Below, in pieces: positions 1 through 8,412 of a stretch of 42,955 nt of DNA. Position 1 is the first letter of the stretch. Each line of letters begins with the position of its first letter. This DNA comes from CAZAMT01 sp964486145 (GTDB lineage: Bacteria > Bacteroidota > Bacteroidia > Bacteroidales > JAAAOM01), in the NCBI GenBank assembly GCA_964486145.1, contig CAZAMT010000006.1, positions 1 through 42,955 of the forward strand. Reading direction: 5' to 3'. Below the pieces are notes generated by a model. That model searched no databases, was not told the DNA's origin, and saw nothing but the letters and a program-made list of their open reading frames with translations. The position numbers and the translations under genes are program-made.

Positions 1-4
1 GATT

Positions 5-2986
5 TTACAAATAGCGTTGCAGTAACCTTATAAGTTCTTGTTTATTTATAGGTTTTGCAATGTAATCATTGCAACCTGCTTCAAATGCCTTTGCCTTTTC
101 TCCAATCATGGCAAAAGCTGTCTGAGCGATTACGGGAATATCAGGATTTGTTTTTCTAATAATCCGAATGGCTTCGTATCCATCCATGTCAGGCATACGA
201 ATATCCATAAGGATTAAGTCAGGATTTTCCTGCCCATGTGTTTTCTCAACAGCTTCCAATCCATTTTTAGCATGTACAATTTTAATGTTGAAAGGTTCAA
301 GGTATTCTTTCAGGAGGTTATAACTTACAATTTCATCTTCGGCAATTAAAATGGTTTTGTTATTAATTTTATCAGATCTGCTTTGAATATTGGAAGCTTC
401 GGGGGGCATTTCCGAAGGTCTGTAAGGTAATGTCACTGTAAATGTTGAACCAACCCCGTGCTTTGATTCCAACCGGATTTCACCGTTCATCAGTTCCACC
501 AGTCCTTTGACGATAGACAGTCCAAGACCCGTGCCACCATATACATTTTTTATTGTATGTTCCGTTTGCCTGAATCTTTCAAAAATGAGTTCATGCATGT
601 CATCGGGAATACCAGTTCCAGTATCTTTTACATGAATATGCAATTGTTTGTTTGAAACGCGATAACCCAGTTCAATAAAACCTACATCCGTGAATTTGAC
701 AGCATTTACTGCAAGGTTGGTCAGTATTTGAATTAGTCTGGCCTTATCGCCAACAACCATGTCGTGTTTATCAGGTAATTCCTTTATTATTTTTAGTTTT
801 ACCTGTTTCTCTTTTTCTTTTAGCTGATTTTCAGCCAGGGCAGTTACAACATCGATGATGTTATTAAACGGAAAACTTTCATCCACAAGTTGTACCTGAC
901 CGGCTTCCAGTCTTGAGATATCGAGGATATCATCAATAATGTGCAACAATTGCTCCCCACTGGATTTAATTACATCGGAATATTTTTGTTTTTTGCTTTT
1001 AGACAAATTCTCAGAAGCCAGTAATTCCGAGAATCCGAGTATTCCGTTCATGGGCGTACGGATTTCATGACTCATGTTGTTTAAAAATGCGGTTTTAAGG
1101 CGATCGTTCTCTTCGGCAATTTGTTTTGCAATTTTCAGGGCATTGTTTATTTCTTCAGTTTTCTTTAAAGATTCTTTCAGTTCTGCGTTTTTATCTTTCA
1201 ACTGCCGTTGCACGTTTTTTAATTCAGTGATATCCCTGCAAAATGCTATGAATTCATTGTCATTCAGTTTTATTGAGTCTAATGTAACATCGATAAAATG
1301 TCCGTTTTTATGCCGGAACTGTTTGTTTGCACTTCTAACAATGCCTTTTCTTTTTACCTGATCAAAGCTTTCCGGAACATTACCATTAGCAGCATCAGCT
1401 ACAATATCATGAATGGATAATTCAAGAAATTCCTTAATTGTATAACCCAGTAAATTGCATGCCGCGGAGTTTACAAACGTGTATTTTCCTTCGTTGTTAA
1501 TAATTAAAACCGGGGTTGGAGAATTATGAATATAGTTTTTGAAACGTTCCTCAGCCTGCACACGCTCTGTAATATCATGGATAACACCAAAAGCAACATT
1601 CCTTTGTTTGTCGTATTCAGCAATGGAGCGGATATCCCTTATTTGATGGTCGTTCAATCTTTTAATTTTGAATTCCACATCATAAGGTTTGTTTTCTTTG
1701 ACCAGGGCATTGAGTGCTTCATCCAATTTCGCTCTGTATTCCGTTAGTGGCAAGGACTGTGCTTCATCAATATTGATAACATTCTCAAACAGACCATAAA
1801 TTTTTTTGGCGCCTTCGGAGGCGGAAACTGTACCATTGTTAAAATCAAATTCCCAATTCCCGAATTTTGCTACCTGTTCCGCACGCAGCAGGCGTTGCTG
1901 AATTACCTTGATCTCTTTTTGAGCTTCATTTTGGGCAGTAACATCCATAACAGTAGATATCATTGTGTTTTGCTCTAAGAGGGGGATATTAAACGCGTTA
2001 ATAATTTTCTTTGTACCATCTTTACGGGTAACAACAATGTTTTCCCAATGCATTTTTTCCGGATCACCCGATGTAATGTCGGCCATGATCTGTGCTTTTA
2101 TTTTTTCTCTGTATTCCTTGTCAGGGTACACTTTATCAAAAAATTCCGGGATATTTTTCAGAGTATTTTTATCCCAACCGTGAATATCTTCAAACTTCTT
2201 GTTGATATAGGTGGCTTCTCCTTCGTTAAATTTGTTTAATGCAAGTCCGATGGGAAGATTATCCAGCACAGTTTGAATGAAAACATTCTTTTCTTTGAGC
2301 GAATTCATCATTTCAACTTGTCTGGTAATGTCGTGAGCGATACCCATGTAAGTAACATTTCCTTTTTCATTTTTTATTGGAGCACCATTGGATTGGTGCC
2401 AACGCCAGGAACCATCCCGGTGCTTTACCCTGTATTGTACACCGCTTTGTTTTTGGGATGTTTCAAGCACTCTTTTTAAAAAGTCCATGCAAAGATCAAT
2501 ATCCTCCGGATGGACATAGTCCTGTACTTTTGTTCCAACAATTTTGTCAGGATCATGACCCAACATGCTTTTCCAGGTTGGTGAAACATAGGTGAAAATA
2601 CCTTCAGGATTTACGGAATAGATAATGTCATTGGCATTTTCGACAAAAGAACGAAATTTTTCCTCGCTTTGCTGCAGATAATTGTTTGCATCCGATAATT
2701 CTTCATTCTGTGTCATGTATTCCTCATACAGGGCATAATATTCATTACTTTTTTTCTGTAGTTCTTTATTAATCCGGTTTCTTTTTTGAATTTGGGAATT
2801 GATAAGAAAAAAAATTAACAGACCGGAAATAGTAATGAACCCCCAACCTTTATAGGTTTGAACAACATGGCTGTTTTCCGGGAAAAGGGCATTGACGAGG
2901 GCATCCGAGAAAAAGATGTACAAGTACCCAACAAAAACATAGACAATAAAAATGGATAATGCAGACCAGGTAAATTTGTGTTTCAT
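5..2986 (-). CDS. Multi-PAS hybrid sensor histidine kinase with C-terminal receiver
   Basis: A 993-residue membrane-anchored sensor kinase. Two hydrophobic segments (about residues 9-30 and 48-65) bracket a short external stretch. They are followed by four PAS-like domains (about 110-225, 235-355, 365-478, 485-590), a coiled coil (about 595-632) and a HisKA domain with the H-box around NNMSHEIRTPMNG, phospho-acceptor His640. The HATPase has an N-box (NLAVNAVKF, about 756-764), DTGTGIPD (about 788-795) and GGTGLGLS (about 817-824). A C-terminal receiver has acidic residues about 883-885 and phospho-Asp928 in LMDIRMPDMDG. All catalytic residues look intact. The phosphoryl chain is expected to be His640 to Asp928 and then to an unseen Hpt or regulator. 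No partner regulator lies beside it, so it is an orphan here. The signal is unknown; the PAS domains suggest cytoplasmic redox or ligand sensing. The upstream gap holds two TAATTTG boxes that only approximate the -7 consensus. Confidence 0.93.
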   Translation of the reverse strand: MKHKFTWSALSIFIVYVFVGYLYIFFSDALVNALFPENSHVVQTYKGWGFITISGLLIFFLINSQIQKRNRINKELQKKSNEYYALYEEYMTQNEELSDANNYLQQSEEKFRSFVENANDIIYSVNPEGIFTYVSPTWKSMLGHDPDKIVGTKVQDYVHPEDIDLCMDFLKRVLETSQKQSGVQYRVKHRDGSWRWHQSNGAPIKNEKGNVTYMGIAHDITRQVEMMNSLKEKNVFIQTVLDNLPIGLALNKFNEGEATYINKKFEDIHGWDKNTLKNIPEFFDKVYPDKEYREKIKAQIMADITSGDPEKMHWENIVVTRKDGTKKIINAFNIPLLEQNTMISTVMDVTAQNEAQKEIKVIQQRLLRAEQVAKFGNWEFDFNNGTVSASEGAKKIYGLFENVINIDEAQSLPLTEYRAKLDEALNALVKENKPYDVEFKIKRLNDHQIRDIRSIAEYDKQRNVAFGVIHDITERVQAEERFKNYIHNSPTPVLIINNEGKYTFVNSAACNLLGYTIKEFLELSIHDIVADAANGNVPESFDQVKRKGIVRSANKQFRHKNGHFIDVTLDSIKLNDNEFIAFCRDITELKNVQRQLKDKNAELKESLKKTEEINNALKIAKQIAEENDRLKTAFLNNMSHEIRTPMNGILGFSELLASENLSKSKKQKYSDVIKSSGEQLLHIIDDILDISRLEAGQVQLVDESFPFNNIIDVVTALAENQLKEKEKQVKLKIIKELPDKHDMVVGDKARLIQILTNLAVNAVKFTDVGFIELGYRVSNKQLHIHVKDTGTGIPDDMHELIFERFRQTEHTIKNVYGGTGLGLSIVKGLVELMNGEIRLESKHGVGSTFTVTLPYRPSEMPPEASNIQSRSDKINNKTILIAEDEIVSYNLLKEYLEPFNIKIVHAKNGLEAVEKTHGQENPDLILMDIRMPDMDGYEAIRIIRKTNPDIPVIAQTAFAMIGEKAKAFEAGCNDYIAKPINKQELIRLLQRYL

Positions 2987-3299
2987 TCACTGTTGATTCT
3001 ATGTTTTAAAAAAATACAGAAGCAAATTACAAATTATCGGGAAATTTTAACACTTTTAATCTTGAAATGTTTTTTTGTTCCCTTGTAAAAATGGGTTGAA
3101 AAGGTAAAAGAAGTTTTTTAATACATTTAGGAAATCGGTTCACCAACTGGCGAATAACCGGCGAATTAGTAAAGCGCTATTTCGTTTAGGGGGGCTTTAT
3201 GTAAAAATAATAAATCCCGAATGAACATTTATATTCCGTAAACGGCTTTTGTGCATCCGGGATGTTTTGATTCCAGCGAAAGAACTAATTTTTGGCTGT
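2987..3299. other. 313-bp intergenic region, AT-rich, no gene seen
   Basis: This gap lies upstream of the histidine kinase and downstream of the YceI-like gene, both on the minus strand. I see no ORF or RNA gene. Around 3214-3263 there is a loose inverted repeat (ATCCCG at 3214-3219 against CGGGAT at 3258-3263) with a long loop, too weak to call a terminator. On the minus strand two TAATTTG motifs close to the kinase start could be imperfect -7 boxes. Confidence 0.5.
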
Positions 3300-3980
3300 T
3301 TAAATTTTGGCTGCATTCAATTCAATGGAAATGCCCATTTCATCATGGATAAACTCATCTTTCAGTTGACTGAAAATCTTTTTTGATTTGAAATTGACTC
3401 CCCAGTTGGTTCGATCCAGCACAAACTGGTCGGTTTTGGCAGCAATGGAGTTACCGCTCATGTCTACTTCCGCATCAAAGCTTATGCTTTTCGTTGTACC
3501 TCGCATGGTAAGGTTACCGGTAATGGCATGGGTAGGTGTAAACGCATCATCCTCTAAATTAGCCTGTCCGTTGAGTTTTTCTACTTCAACAATTTCAAAT
3601 GTAGCTTTTGGGAAAGAATCCACATAAAAGAAATCTTCGGATTTCAAATGATTTACCAGTTTGGTGTTAAATTCTTCATTTTCAATATCAAGGTCAACAA
3701 TGGTAGTCAAATCAATTTCAAATGAGCCGGAGGCAATTTCATCATCAACAACAGTAATCTCACCACCACTTACTTTTACCGTTCCGTAATGTTCGCCACC
3801 TGGTTTTGTTCCCAGCCAGTTCACCAGGCTGTTGTAGGGATCTACTTTATACTTGGTTCCCTCGTCAATAAGATTTTTTGCTTCCTTAGCTTCACCTGCC
3901 TCAGTTTTTGTACCTTCCGGTGATTGTGCACATGATGCAAGCACGAAAACAGCAGAAAGTATAATTACATTGTTTTTCAT
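3300..3980 (-). CDS. YceI-like lipoprotein (lipocalin-fold polyisoprenoid-binding family)
   Basis: The start at 3980 gives MKNNVIILSAVFVLASC, a type II signal peptide with lipobox LASC, so residue Cys17 should be lipidated. A longer reading from 4019 only adds residues before this signal. The mature part matches the YceI family: the opening KVDPYNSLVNW, the GSFEIDLTTI strand, the FFYVDSFPKATFEI segment, and the GNLTMRGTTKSISFDAEV strand pair. The family forms a lipocalin-like barrel that in known cases binds isoprenoid quinones or related chains. Role here: a periplasmic lipid-binding lipoprotein, substrate unknown. It is a single gene, divergent from lnt, which supplies the N-acyl chain of lipoproteins such as this one. 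The 226-residue length is normal for the lipoprotein subtype. Confidence 0.9.
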   Translation of the reverse strand: MKNNVIILSAVFVLASCAQSPEGTKTEAGEAKEAKNLIDEGTKYKVDPYNSLVNWLGTKPGGEHYGTVKVSGGEITVVDDEIASGSFEIDLTTIVDLDIENEEFNTKLVNHLKSEDFFYVDSFPKATFEIVEVEKLNGQANLEDDAFTPTHAITGNLTMRGTTKSISFDAEVDMSGNSIAAKTDQFVLDRTNWGVNFKSKKIFSQLKDEFIHDEMGISIELNAAKI

Positions 3981-4199
3981 TTCTTTTGTTTTTTTTGGTT
4001 TAACGAATACACTAAACAACAGAAAAAAAGGATTGTTTAACGGTATATTGAAACAGTTATTTTGTAATGCTTACAATATCAGCAAAATATATGGTTTGTG
4101 GAATTATTTCTTAATTAAGGTTTAACAAAAAATTAACAGAAACCTTTTGGGATGTAAATGAACCTGAATAAATTTTCCTGTTTGGTTTGGTTAAAAAAT

Positions 4200-4207
4200 T
4201 ATCTTTG
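4200..4207 (+). promoter_or_regulatory. -7 promoter box (TATCTTTG) for lnt
   Basis: TATCTTTG fits the Bacteroidota -7 consensus TAnnTTTG. TTTG motifs lie just upstream at 4181-4184 and 4186-4189, closer than the ideal -33 spacing. The expected transcript start at about 4214 supports ATG 4228 over the TTG at 4216 as the lnt start. Confidence 0.5.
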
Positions 4208-4227
4208 CTGGCAAATTGCAGTTTGTG

Positions 4228-5823
4228 ATGAAAAAGAATAATATTTGGTTATCCGTTTTTTCAGGTGTATTGCTCGGATTGGCCTGGATACCGGGATCAA
4301 CAGGACTGACATTGTTGTTTGCGTTTGTCCCAATAATGTTAATGGATTTGTTTTATTATGAAAACAGGAAGTTATACAAATCTGTAAAAGTTTTCTGGAA
4401 TGCTGCACTTGCTTTCTTTATATGGAACATCATTGCCACGTGGTGGATAAAAAATGCTACAATTGCCGGTTTGGTGATGGCTGTTTTAGTCAACACCTTT
4501 TTAATGGCATTGGTTTTCTGGCTTGTGCAGATCACCCGACGAAAGACAGGAAACGGAATGGGAAACTTTGCTCTTATTGTATACTGGTTGGTTTTTGAAT
4601 TTATATACATCAACGGGGAAATTTCCTGGCCGTGGTTGACCCTGGGATACGGATTTGCAGAGGACATCCGGTGGATTCAGTGGTATGAATTTACCGGTTC
4701 ACTGGGAGGTTCACTTTGGGTGTTGCTATCGAATGTTCTTTTATTCGTCATTATCAGGAAATTTATGTTTACCGGTAAAATACATGGCGCAAAACTTGAA
4801 CTACTGGCATTGGCAGTTTGGATAATCATTCCTGTGTTTTACTCATTTATACGTTTTTCAACTTATAGGGAAGTTCAAAATCCTTGTGAAATTGTTGTTT
4901 TGCAACCCAACATTGATCCATATAAAAAATTTGTGGATATGGAAAGCATCGAGCAAACGAAAATCCTGGCTCGGCTGGCTGATTCGTTAACCGATGAGAA
5001 TACCGATTATGTGGTAGGTCCTGAAACGGCTATCAACAATAACATTTGGCTCAATAACATGTGGTCTATCCCTGATATCCGGCTGGTCAAACAATTTGTT
5101 GACAAACACCCGCATGTTACATTTATTGTAGGTATAACTTCCCTGCAACGATATGAGGGACAGCAAACACCAACCTCACGACCCATTGGTGAAACCGGCT
5201 ATTTCTATGACACTTTCAACACAGCCATTCAAATTGATTCAACCTCGAACATTCCATATTACCATAAATCAAAACTTGTGGTTGGGGTTGAAAAGATGCC
5301 TTATCCGCAGTATTTAAATTTTTTAAAAAAACTGACCGTTCGTCTGGGAGGAACATTTCGTAGTCATGGCATACAGGCAGAGAGAGCGAATTTTTATTCC
5401 GTGCATGACAGCACCGGCATTTCACCAGTTATTTGTTATGAATCCGTTTACGGGGAATTTGTAACGGACTATATCAAAAAGGGATCTGACTTTATATTTA
5501 TCATTACGAACGATGGCTGGTGGGGCAATACGCCTGGCCACAAGCAGCATAATAACTATGCCAGCCTCAGAGCGATTGAAACCCGCCGGAGTATTGCCAG
5601 GTCAGCAAATACCGGAATTTCATCATTCATTAACCAGCGGGGCGAGATTCTGCAGGAGCTTGGCTGGTGGAAGCGGGGCGCTCTGAAAGAAACCCTAAAT
5701 GCCAATCAGGAAATTACATTTTATGTGAAGCATGGAGATTATATTGGCAGAATTGCAGGATTTTTTGCTATCCTGGTGTTGTTGTACACCATTACAGCAA
5801 GGTTGATCCAAAAACGGATGTGA
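4228..5823 (+). CDS. lnt: Apolipoprotein N-acyltransferase
   Basis: Transfers the sn-1 acyl chain of a phospholipid to the N-terminal cysteine of diacylglyceryl lipoproteins, the last step of lipoprotein maturation, in the inner membrane. The N-terminal half (about residues 5-215) has a run of hydrophobic helices. The C-terminal half is a nitrilase-type domain with the Glu-Lys-Cys triad: E in GPETAIN (about 266), K in HKSKLV (about 347) and C in VICYESVYG (about 403). A last hydrophobic segment (DYIGRIAGFFAILVLLYT) closes the protein. The ATG at 4228 is preferred because a -7 box sits at 4200-4207; an upstream TTG at 4216 would add four residues. The length of 531 aa is normal. It is divergent from the YceI-like lipoprotein. 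Confidence 0.95.
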   Translation: MKKNNIWLSVFSGVLLGLAWIPGSTGLTLLFAFVPIMLMDLFYYENRKLYKSVKVFWNAALAFFIWNIIATWWIKNATIAGLVMAVLVNTFLMALVFWLVQITRRKTGNGMGNFALIVYWLVFEFIYINGEISWPWLTLGYGFAEDIRWIQWYEFTGSLGGSLWVLLSNVLLFVIIRKFMFTGKIHGAKLELLALAVWIIIPVFYSFIRFSTYREVQNPCEIVVLQPNIDPYKKFVDMESIEQTKILARLADSLTDENTDYVVGPETAINNNIWLNNMWSIPDIRLVKQFVDKHPHVTFIVGITSLQRYEGQQTPTSRPIGETGYFYDTFNTAIQIDSTSNIPYYHKSKLVVGVEKMPYPQYLNFLKKLTVRLGGTFRSHGIQAERANFYSVHDSTGISPVICYESVYGEFVTDYIKKGSDFIFIITNDGWWGNTPGHKQHNNYASLRAIETRRSIARSANTGISSFINQRGEILQELGWWKRGALKETLNANQEITFYVKHGDYIGRIAGFFAILVLLYTITARLIQKRM

Positions 5824-5943
5824 TTGCAATACCATATTTTATTCATGTAAAGAACAGAAATTACAAAGCATTTTATTTCATGGTATTGGATGCTGATGAA
5901 GTATAACCGGTTGGTTTTGAAAGAACGAACTTTTTCTTCGTCG

Positions 5944-5963
5944 ATTGAGCTTAATCGCTCAAT
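5944..5963 (+). terminator. Stem-loop downstream of lnt
   Basis: ATTGAGC and GCTCAAT form a 7-bp perfect stem with a 6-nt loop, followed by a short TTT. It lies 120 bp past the lnt stop. The T-tract is weak, so the terminator call is tentative. The rest of 5824-6093 (270 bp) has no gene that I can support. Confidence 0.35.
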
Positions 5964-6066
5964 TTGGGTTAAAATCACTTGCTTATTGCTAATAATACCA
6001 AAACATACTATTTGGTTACAGTCTTGCGTTCAATTGCAGCGGGTTTTTAATTATCGCTAAGAAAAC

Positions 6067-6074
6067 TATTTTTG
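6067..6074 (+). promoter_or_regulatory. -7 promoter box (TATTTTTG) for the crcB operon
   Basis: TATTTTTG matches TAnnTTTG and lies 20 bp before the crcB ATG, giving a very short leader (start near 6081). No good -33 TTTG is seen at the right distance. The short leader leaves no room for a fluoride riboswitch. Confidence 0.5.
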
Positions 6075-6093
6075 CATCTGAAATATTTAAGAC

Positions 6094-6459
6094 ATGCAAA
6101 AATTATTAGCAGTTTTTATTGGAGGTGGACTTGGAAGTATTGCGCGTTATGGCGTTTCAAGATTGATATTGACAGGGGAATTGCATATTAAACCTTTAGC
6201 AACTTTCTTTTCGAATATACTGGCTACAGCAATGCTTGGTTTAATATTGTTCTTTGTTGTGGAAAGATTCCAGATATCGGAACCGTTTCAGGCATTTTTA
6301 ATTATCGGGTTTTGCGGGGGATTCAGCACTTTCTCTACATTTAGTTTCGAGACTTTCGAACTCATGCGTTCAGGGCACACCTTTCTTGCCATTTTTTATG
6401 CTTTAAGCAGCATGTTGTTGGGATTGTTGGTTTTATTGGTTATCTCAAAAAGTTTGTAA
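6094..6459 (+). CDS. crcB: Fluoride ion channel CrcB/FluC
   Basis: A 121-residue inner-membrane protein with four hydrophobic helices. It acts as a dual-topology dimer exporting F- in the Fluc family. Visible family marks are GGGLGSIARY (residues 10-19), FFSNILAT (about 38-45) with the conserved pore Asn, and GFCGGFSTFSTFSFE (about 72-86), which carries the phenylalanine and Na+-site region. Length is normal. The stop lies 2 bp before the next ATG, so it is translationally coupled to the PafA-like gene. The pairing may be positional only. Confidence 0.95.
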   Translation: MQKLLAVFIGGGLGSIARYGVSRLILTGELHIKPLATFFSNILATAMLGLILFFVVERFQISEPFQAFLIIGFCGGFSTFSTFSFETFELMRSGHTFLAIFYALSSMLLGLLVLLVISKSL

Positions 6460-6461
6460 GG

Positions 6462-8120
6462 ATGAAGCGGATTCGATTGATTAGTAGTGTTTTAGTTTAT
6501 GTATTTAGTTTTGCTTTGGTTTATGCTCAGGACAGGACCAGGATTCCATCAGAAAAACCAAAACTCATTATAGGGATTACCATTGACCAGATGCGGTACG
6601 ATTACCTGCAAAGGTTCTGGAGCGATTTTGAAGCAGGAGGTTTTAAACGGTTGATGAATGAGGGAACCATCTGTCGCGATACCCGTATCAACTATACGTT
6701 TACGCGATCTGCTGTGGGCCATGCGAGTATCTCCACCGGAGCATATCCTTCCGGACACGGTATTATTTCTGATGAATGGTATATTAATCTCGAAGACAGA
6801 GTAGTTAATTGTACCGAAGATAAAAACCAGAAGACCATTGGTGGTAGTTTTGAAGCAGGGCTGCATTCCCCTAAACGTTTGATGACCACCACCTTTGCTG
6901 ATGAATTAAAACTTTCGAACAATAAAAAATCCAAAACTTTTGGTATTTCTTTTGAACCGCATCAGGCAATCATTTCGGCCGGACATACCGCAGACGGTGC
7001 ATACTGGTTCGATAAGACTAACGGAAACTGGGTGAGTTCATCTTTTTATATCGATTCACTTCCGGTTTGGGTGCGTGAATTCAATGAAAAGCGATTTCCT
7101 GATACTTACCTTGAACAAATATGGGAACCTCTGTATCCGTTAGAAAATTACGATGAAAGTTTACAGTTTAATGATAAATATGAATCCGGATTGAACAATA
7201 AGAAGGCATTTCCATACGAATTGGAAAAATTGCAAAAGAAATACGATTCTCAGAACAAATACGAACTTTTAGAAATTGTTCCTTTTGGAAACAATTACAC
7301 CAAGGATTTTGCTATTGCAACCATTGTGAATGAGCAACTTGGAGCAGATGTGTATACGGATTTTCTTTCGGTAAGCTTTAGTTCAAATGCAGCTATCAGC
7401 AAGCGGTTTGGCCCTACCTCTATTGAGTTACAGGATACCTATCTGCGCCTTGACAAAGATCTGGCTCATTTCCTCTCGTTTGTGGATGAAACCATTGGAA
7501 AAGAAAATGTATTGATCTACCTTACTTCGCCTAACGGAGTTTCACACATCCCGGAATATTTACTGGATTCAAAAATTCCAGGTGGATATTTTAATGCATA
7601 TGCTGCCATTTCGCTTCTGAAAAGTTATTTGAACGTGGTATACGGCGAAGGAGAATGGGTAACTTTTTACCATGCTAACCAAATTTATCTCGACAGACAA
7701 CTTATCGAAGACTCCAAGTATTCCCTGGAAGACGTTCAGACGCGGATTGCTCAATTCATGATTCAGTTTGAGGGAATTGCAAATACGGTTACGGCAACTA
7801 CACTACATACCCGGAATTTTACCCGGGGAATCCTTGAGAAAATCCAGAACAGTTATAATCAAAAACACTCCGGTGATGTAATTTTAACATTAAAACCGGG
7901 TTGGGTAGAAAAATCGGAATATACAACCGGGAATAATTCGGCTTATACTTATGATGCCCATGTACCTTTAATTTGGTATGGTTGGAAGATCGGAAGACAA
8001 AAGATTTATCGTGAAACCGAAATTATCGATATTGCTTCAACCATTGCAACTTTTTTGAATATATCGTACCCTGGAGCAAACATCGGAAATCCCATCCTGG
8101 AAATGATCGTTACCCCATAA
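6462..8120 (+). CDS. PafA-like alkaline phosphatase superfamily protein, probably non-catalytic
   Basis: A 552-residue exported protein (signal peptide about 1-22, ending VYAQ) with the fold marks of PafA-type phosphatases: GITIDQMRYDYL (Asp42), the nucleophile region TRSAVGHASISTG (about 81-93), PSGHGI, ISAGHTADGAYWFD and YDAHVPLIWYG (His500). The expected metal and catalytic positions are largely replaced. The usual D-x3-H after FSS reads NAAISK (309-314). The usual TADHG reads TSPNG (355-359). The usual Lys-x-Arg before the AGH segment reads EPH (165-167). Seen directly: these substitutions. Known: in PafA, Asp305/His309, Asp352/His353 and Lys162/Arg164 bind zinc or phosphate. Inferred: hydrolysis is lost or changed, and the protein may be a periplasmic binding or scaffold protein. 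It follows crcB by 2 bp, and a stem-loop follows its stop. Confidence 0.85.
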   Translation: MKRIRLISSVLVYVFSFALVYAQDRTRIPSEKPKLIIGITIDQMRYDYLQRFWSDFEAGGFKRLMNEGTICRDTRINYTFTRSAVGHASISTGAYPSGHGIISDEWYINLEDRVVNCTEDKNQKTIGGSFEAGLHSPKRLMTTTFADELKLSNNKKSKTFGISFEPHQAIISAGHTADGAYWFDKTNGNWVSSSFYIDSLPVWVREFNEKRFPDTYLEQIWEPLYPLENYDESLQFNDKYESGLNNKKAFPYELEKLQKKYDSQNKYELLEIVPFGNNYTKDFAIATIVNEQLGADVYTDFLSVSFSSNAAISKRFGPTSIELQDTYLRLDKDLAHFLSFVDETIGKENVLIYLTSPNGVSHIPEYLLDSKIPGGYFNAYAAISLLKSYLNVVYGEGEWVTFYHANQIYLDRQLIEDSKYSLEDVQTRIAQFMIQFEGIANTVTATTLHTRNFTRGILEKIQNSYNQKHSGDVILTLKPGWVEKSEYTTGNNSAYTYDAHVPLIWYGWKIGRQKIYRETEIIDIASTIATFLNISYPGANIGNPILEMIVTP

Positions 8121-8129
8121 AAAAAATGA

Positions 8130-8149
8130 GGAGTGAATTGCTTCACTCC
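8130..8149 (+). terminator. Hairpin terminator after the crcB-pafA-like operon
   Basis: GGAGTGAA and TTCACTCC form a perfect 8-bp stem with loop TTGC, beginning 9 bp after the stop codon. It has an A-tract before it and CCTTT after it. Position and strength fit the 3' end of the operon. Confidence 0.6.
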
Positions 8150-8339
8150 CCTTTGTCGAATTGCCATTAACTAAACCCTATTATGAAAACCTGTTACTTT
8201 TCGAGGCCATCGGCCTTTATTTTTAATCCTTTATTCATATAAACGGAAATCATCTTACCAAGTTGTTCAAATTGGACTAAAAGAGTTATTTTGTTGACGA
8301 AAACCTTTTCTGCGTTTATGATAGTAGAATGTTTAGGTA
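8150..8339. other. Intergenic stretch before the subtilase
   Basis: Together with the flanking sites this fills the gap from 8121 to the peptidase start. It contains a small GC hairpin (AGGCC/GGCCT around loop ATC at 8204-8216) followed by a T-rich stretch, possibly a second weak terminator. A 19-codon open frame from 8183 overlaps that hairpin. I cannot support it as a gene. Confidence 0.35.
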
Positions 8340-8347
8340 TATCTTTG
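8340..8347 (+). promoter_or_regulatory. -7 promoter box (TATCTTTG) for the subtilase operon
   Basis: TATCTTTG matches TAnnTTTG. The transcript should start near 8354, which rules out the longer reading from 8329 and supports a start at 8389 or, better, 8413. Confidence 0.45.
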
Positions 8348-8412
8348 AAAATATTTACATTTACAAATTACCTATAAATGATCTCGTTATGGGCAGAATT
8401 TTGCGGGGGAGA

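Noticed and set aside
3214..3263. Terminator formed by the loose inverted repeat ATCCCG/CGGGAT
   Set aside because: Six-base arms with a 38-nt loop and no T-tract on the relevant strand.
5667..5906. Open frame overlapping the 3' end of lnt
   Set aside because: It is a shadow in another frame of a well-supported gene and has no protein-like features.
5822..6093. Fluoride riboswitch upstream of crcB
   Set aside because: A -7 box lies 20 bp before the crcB ATG, leaving a leader of about a dozen bases; no riboswitch core pattern was seen.
8183..8242. 19-codon open frame upstream of the subtilase
   Set aside because: It overlaps a GC hairpin, has no recognisable product and no supporting context.
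8329..8412. Longer N-terminus for the subtilase
   Set aside because: It would start upstream of the predicted transcript start (box 8340-8347) and would bury the clean signal peptide.
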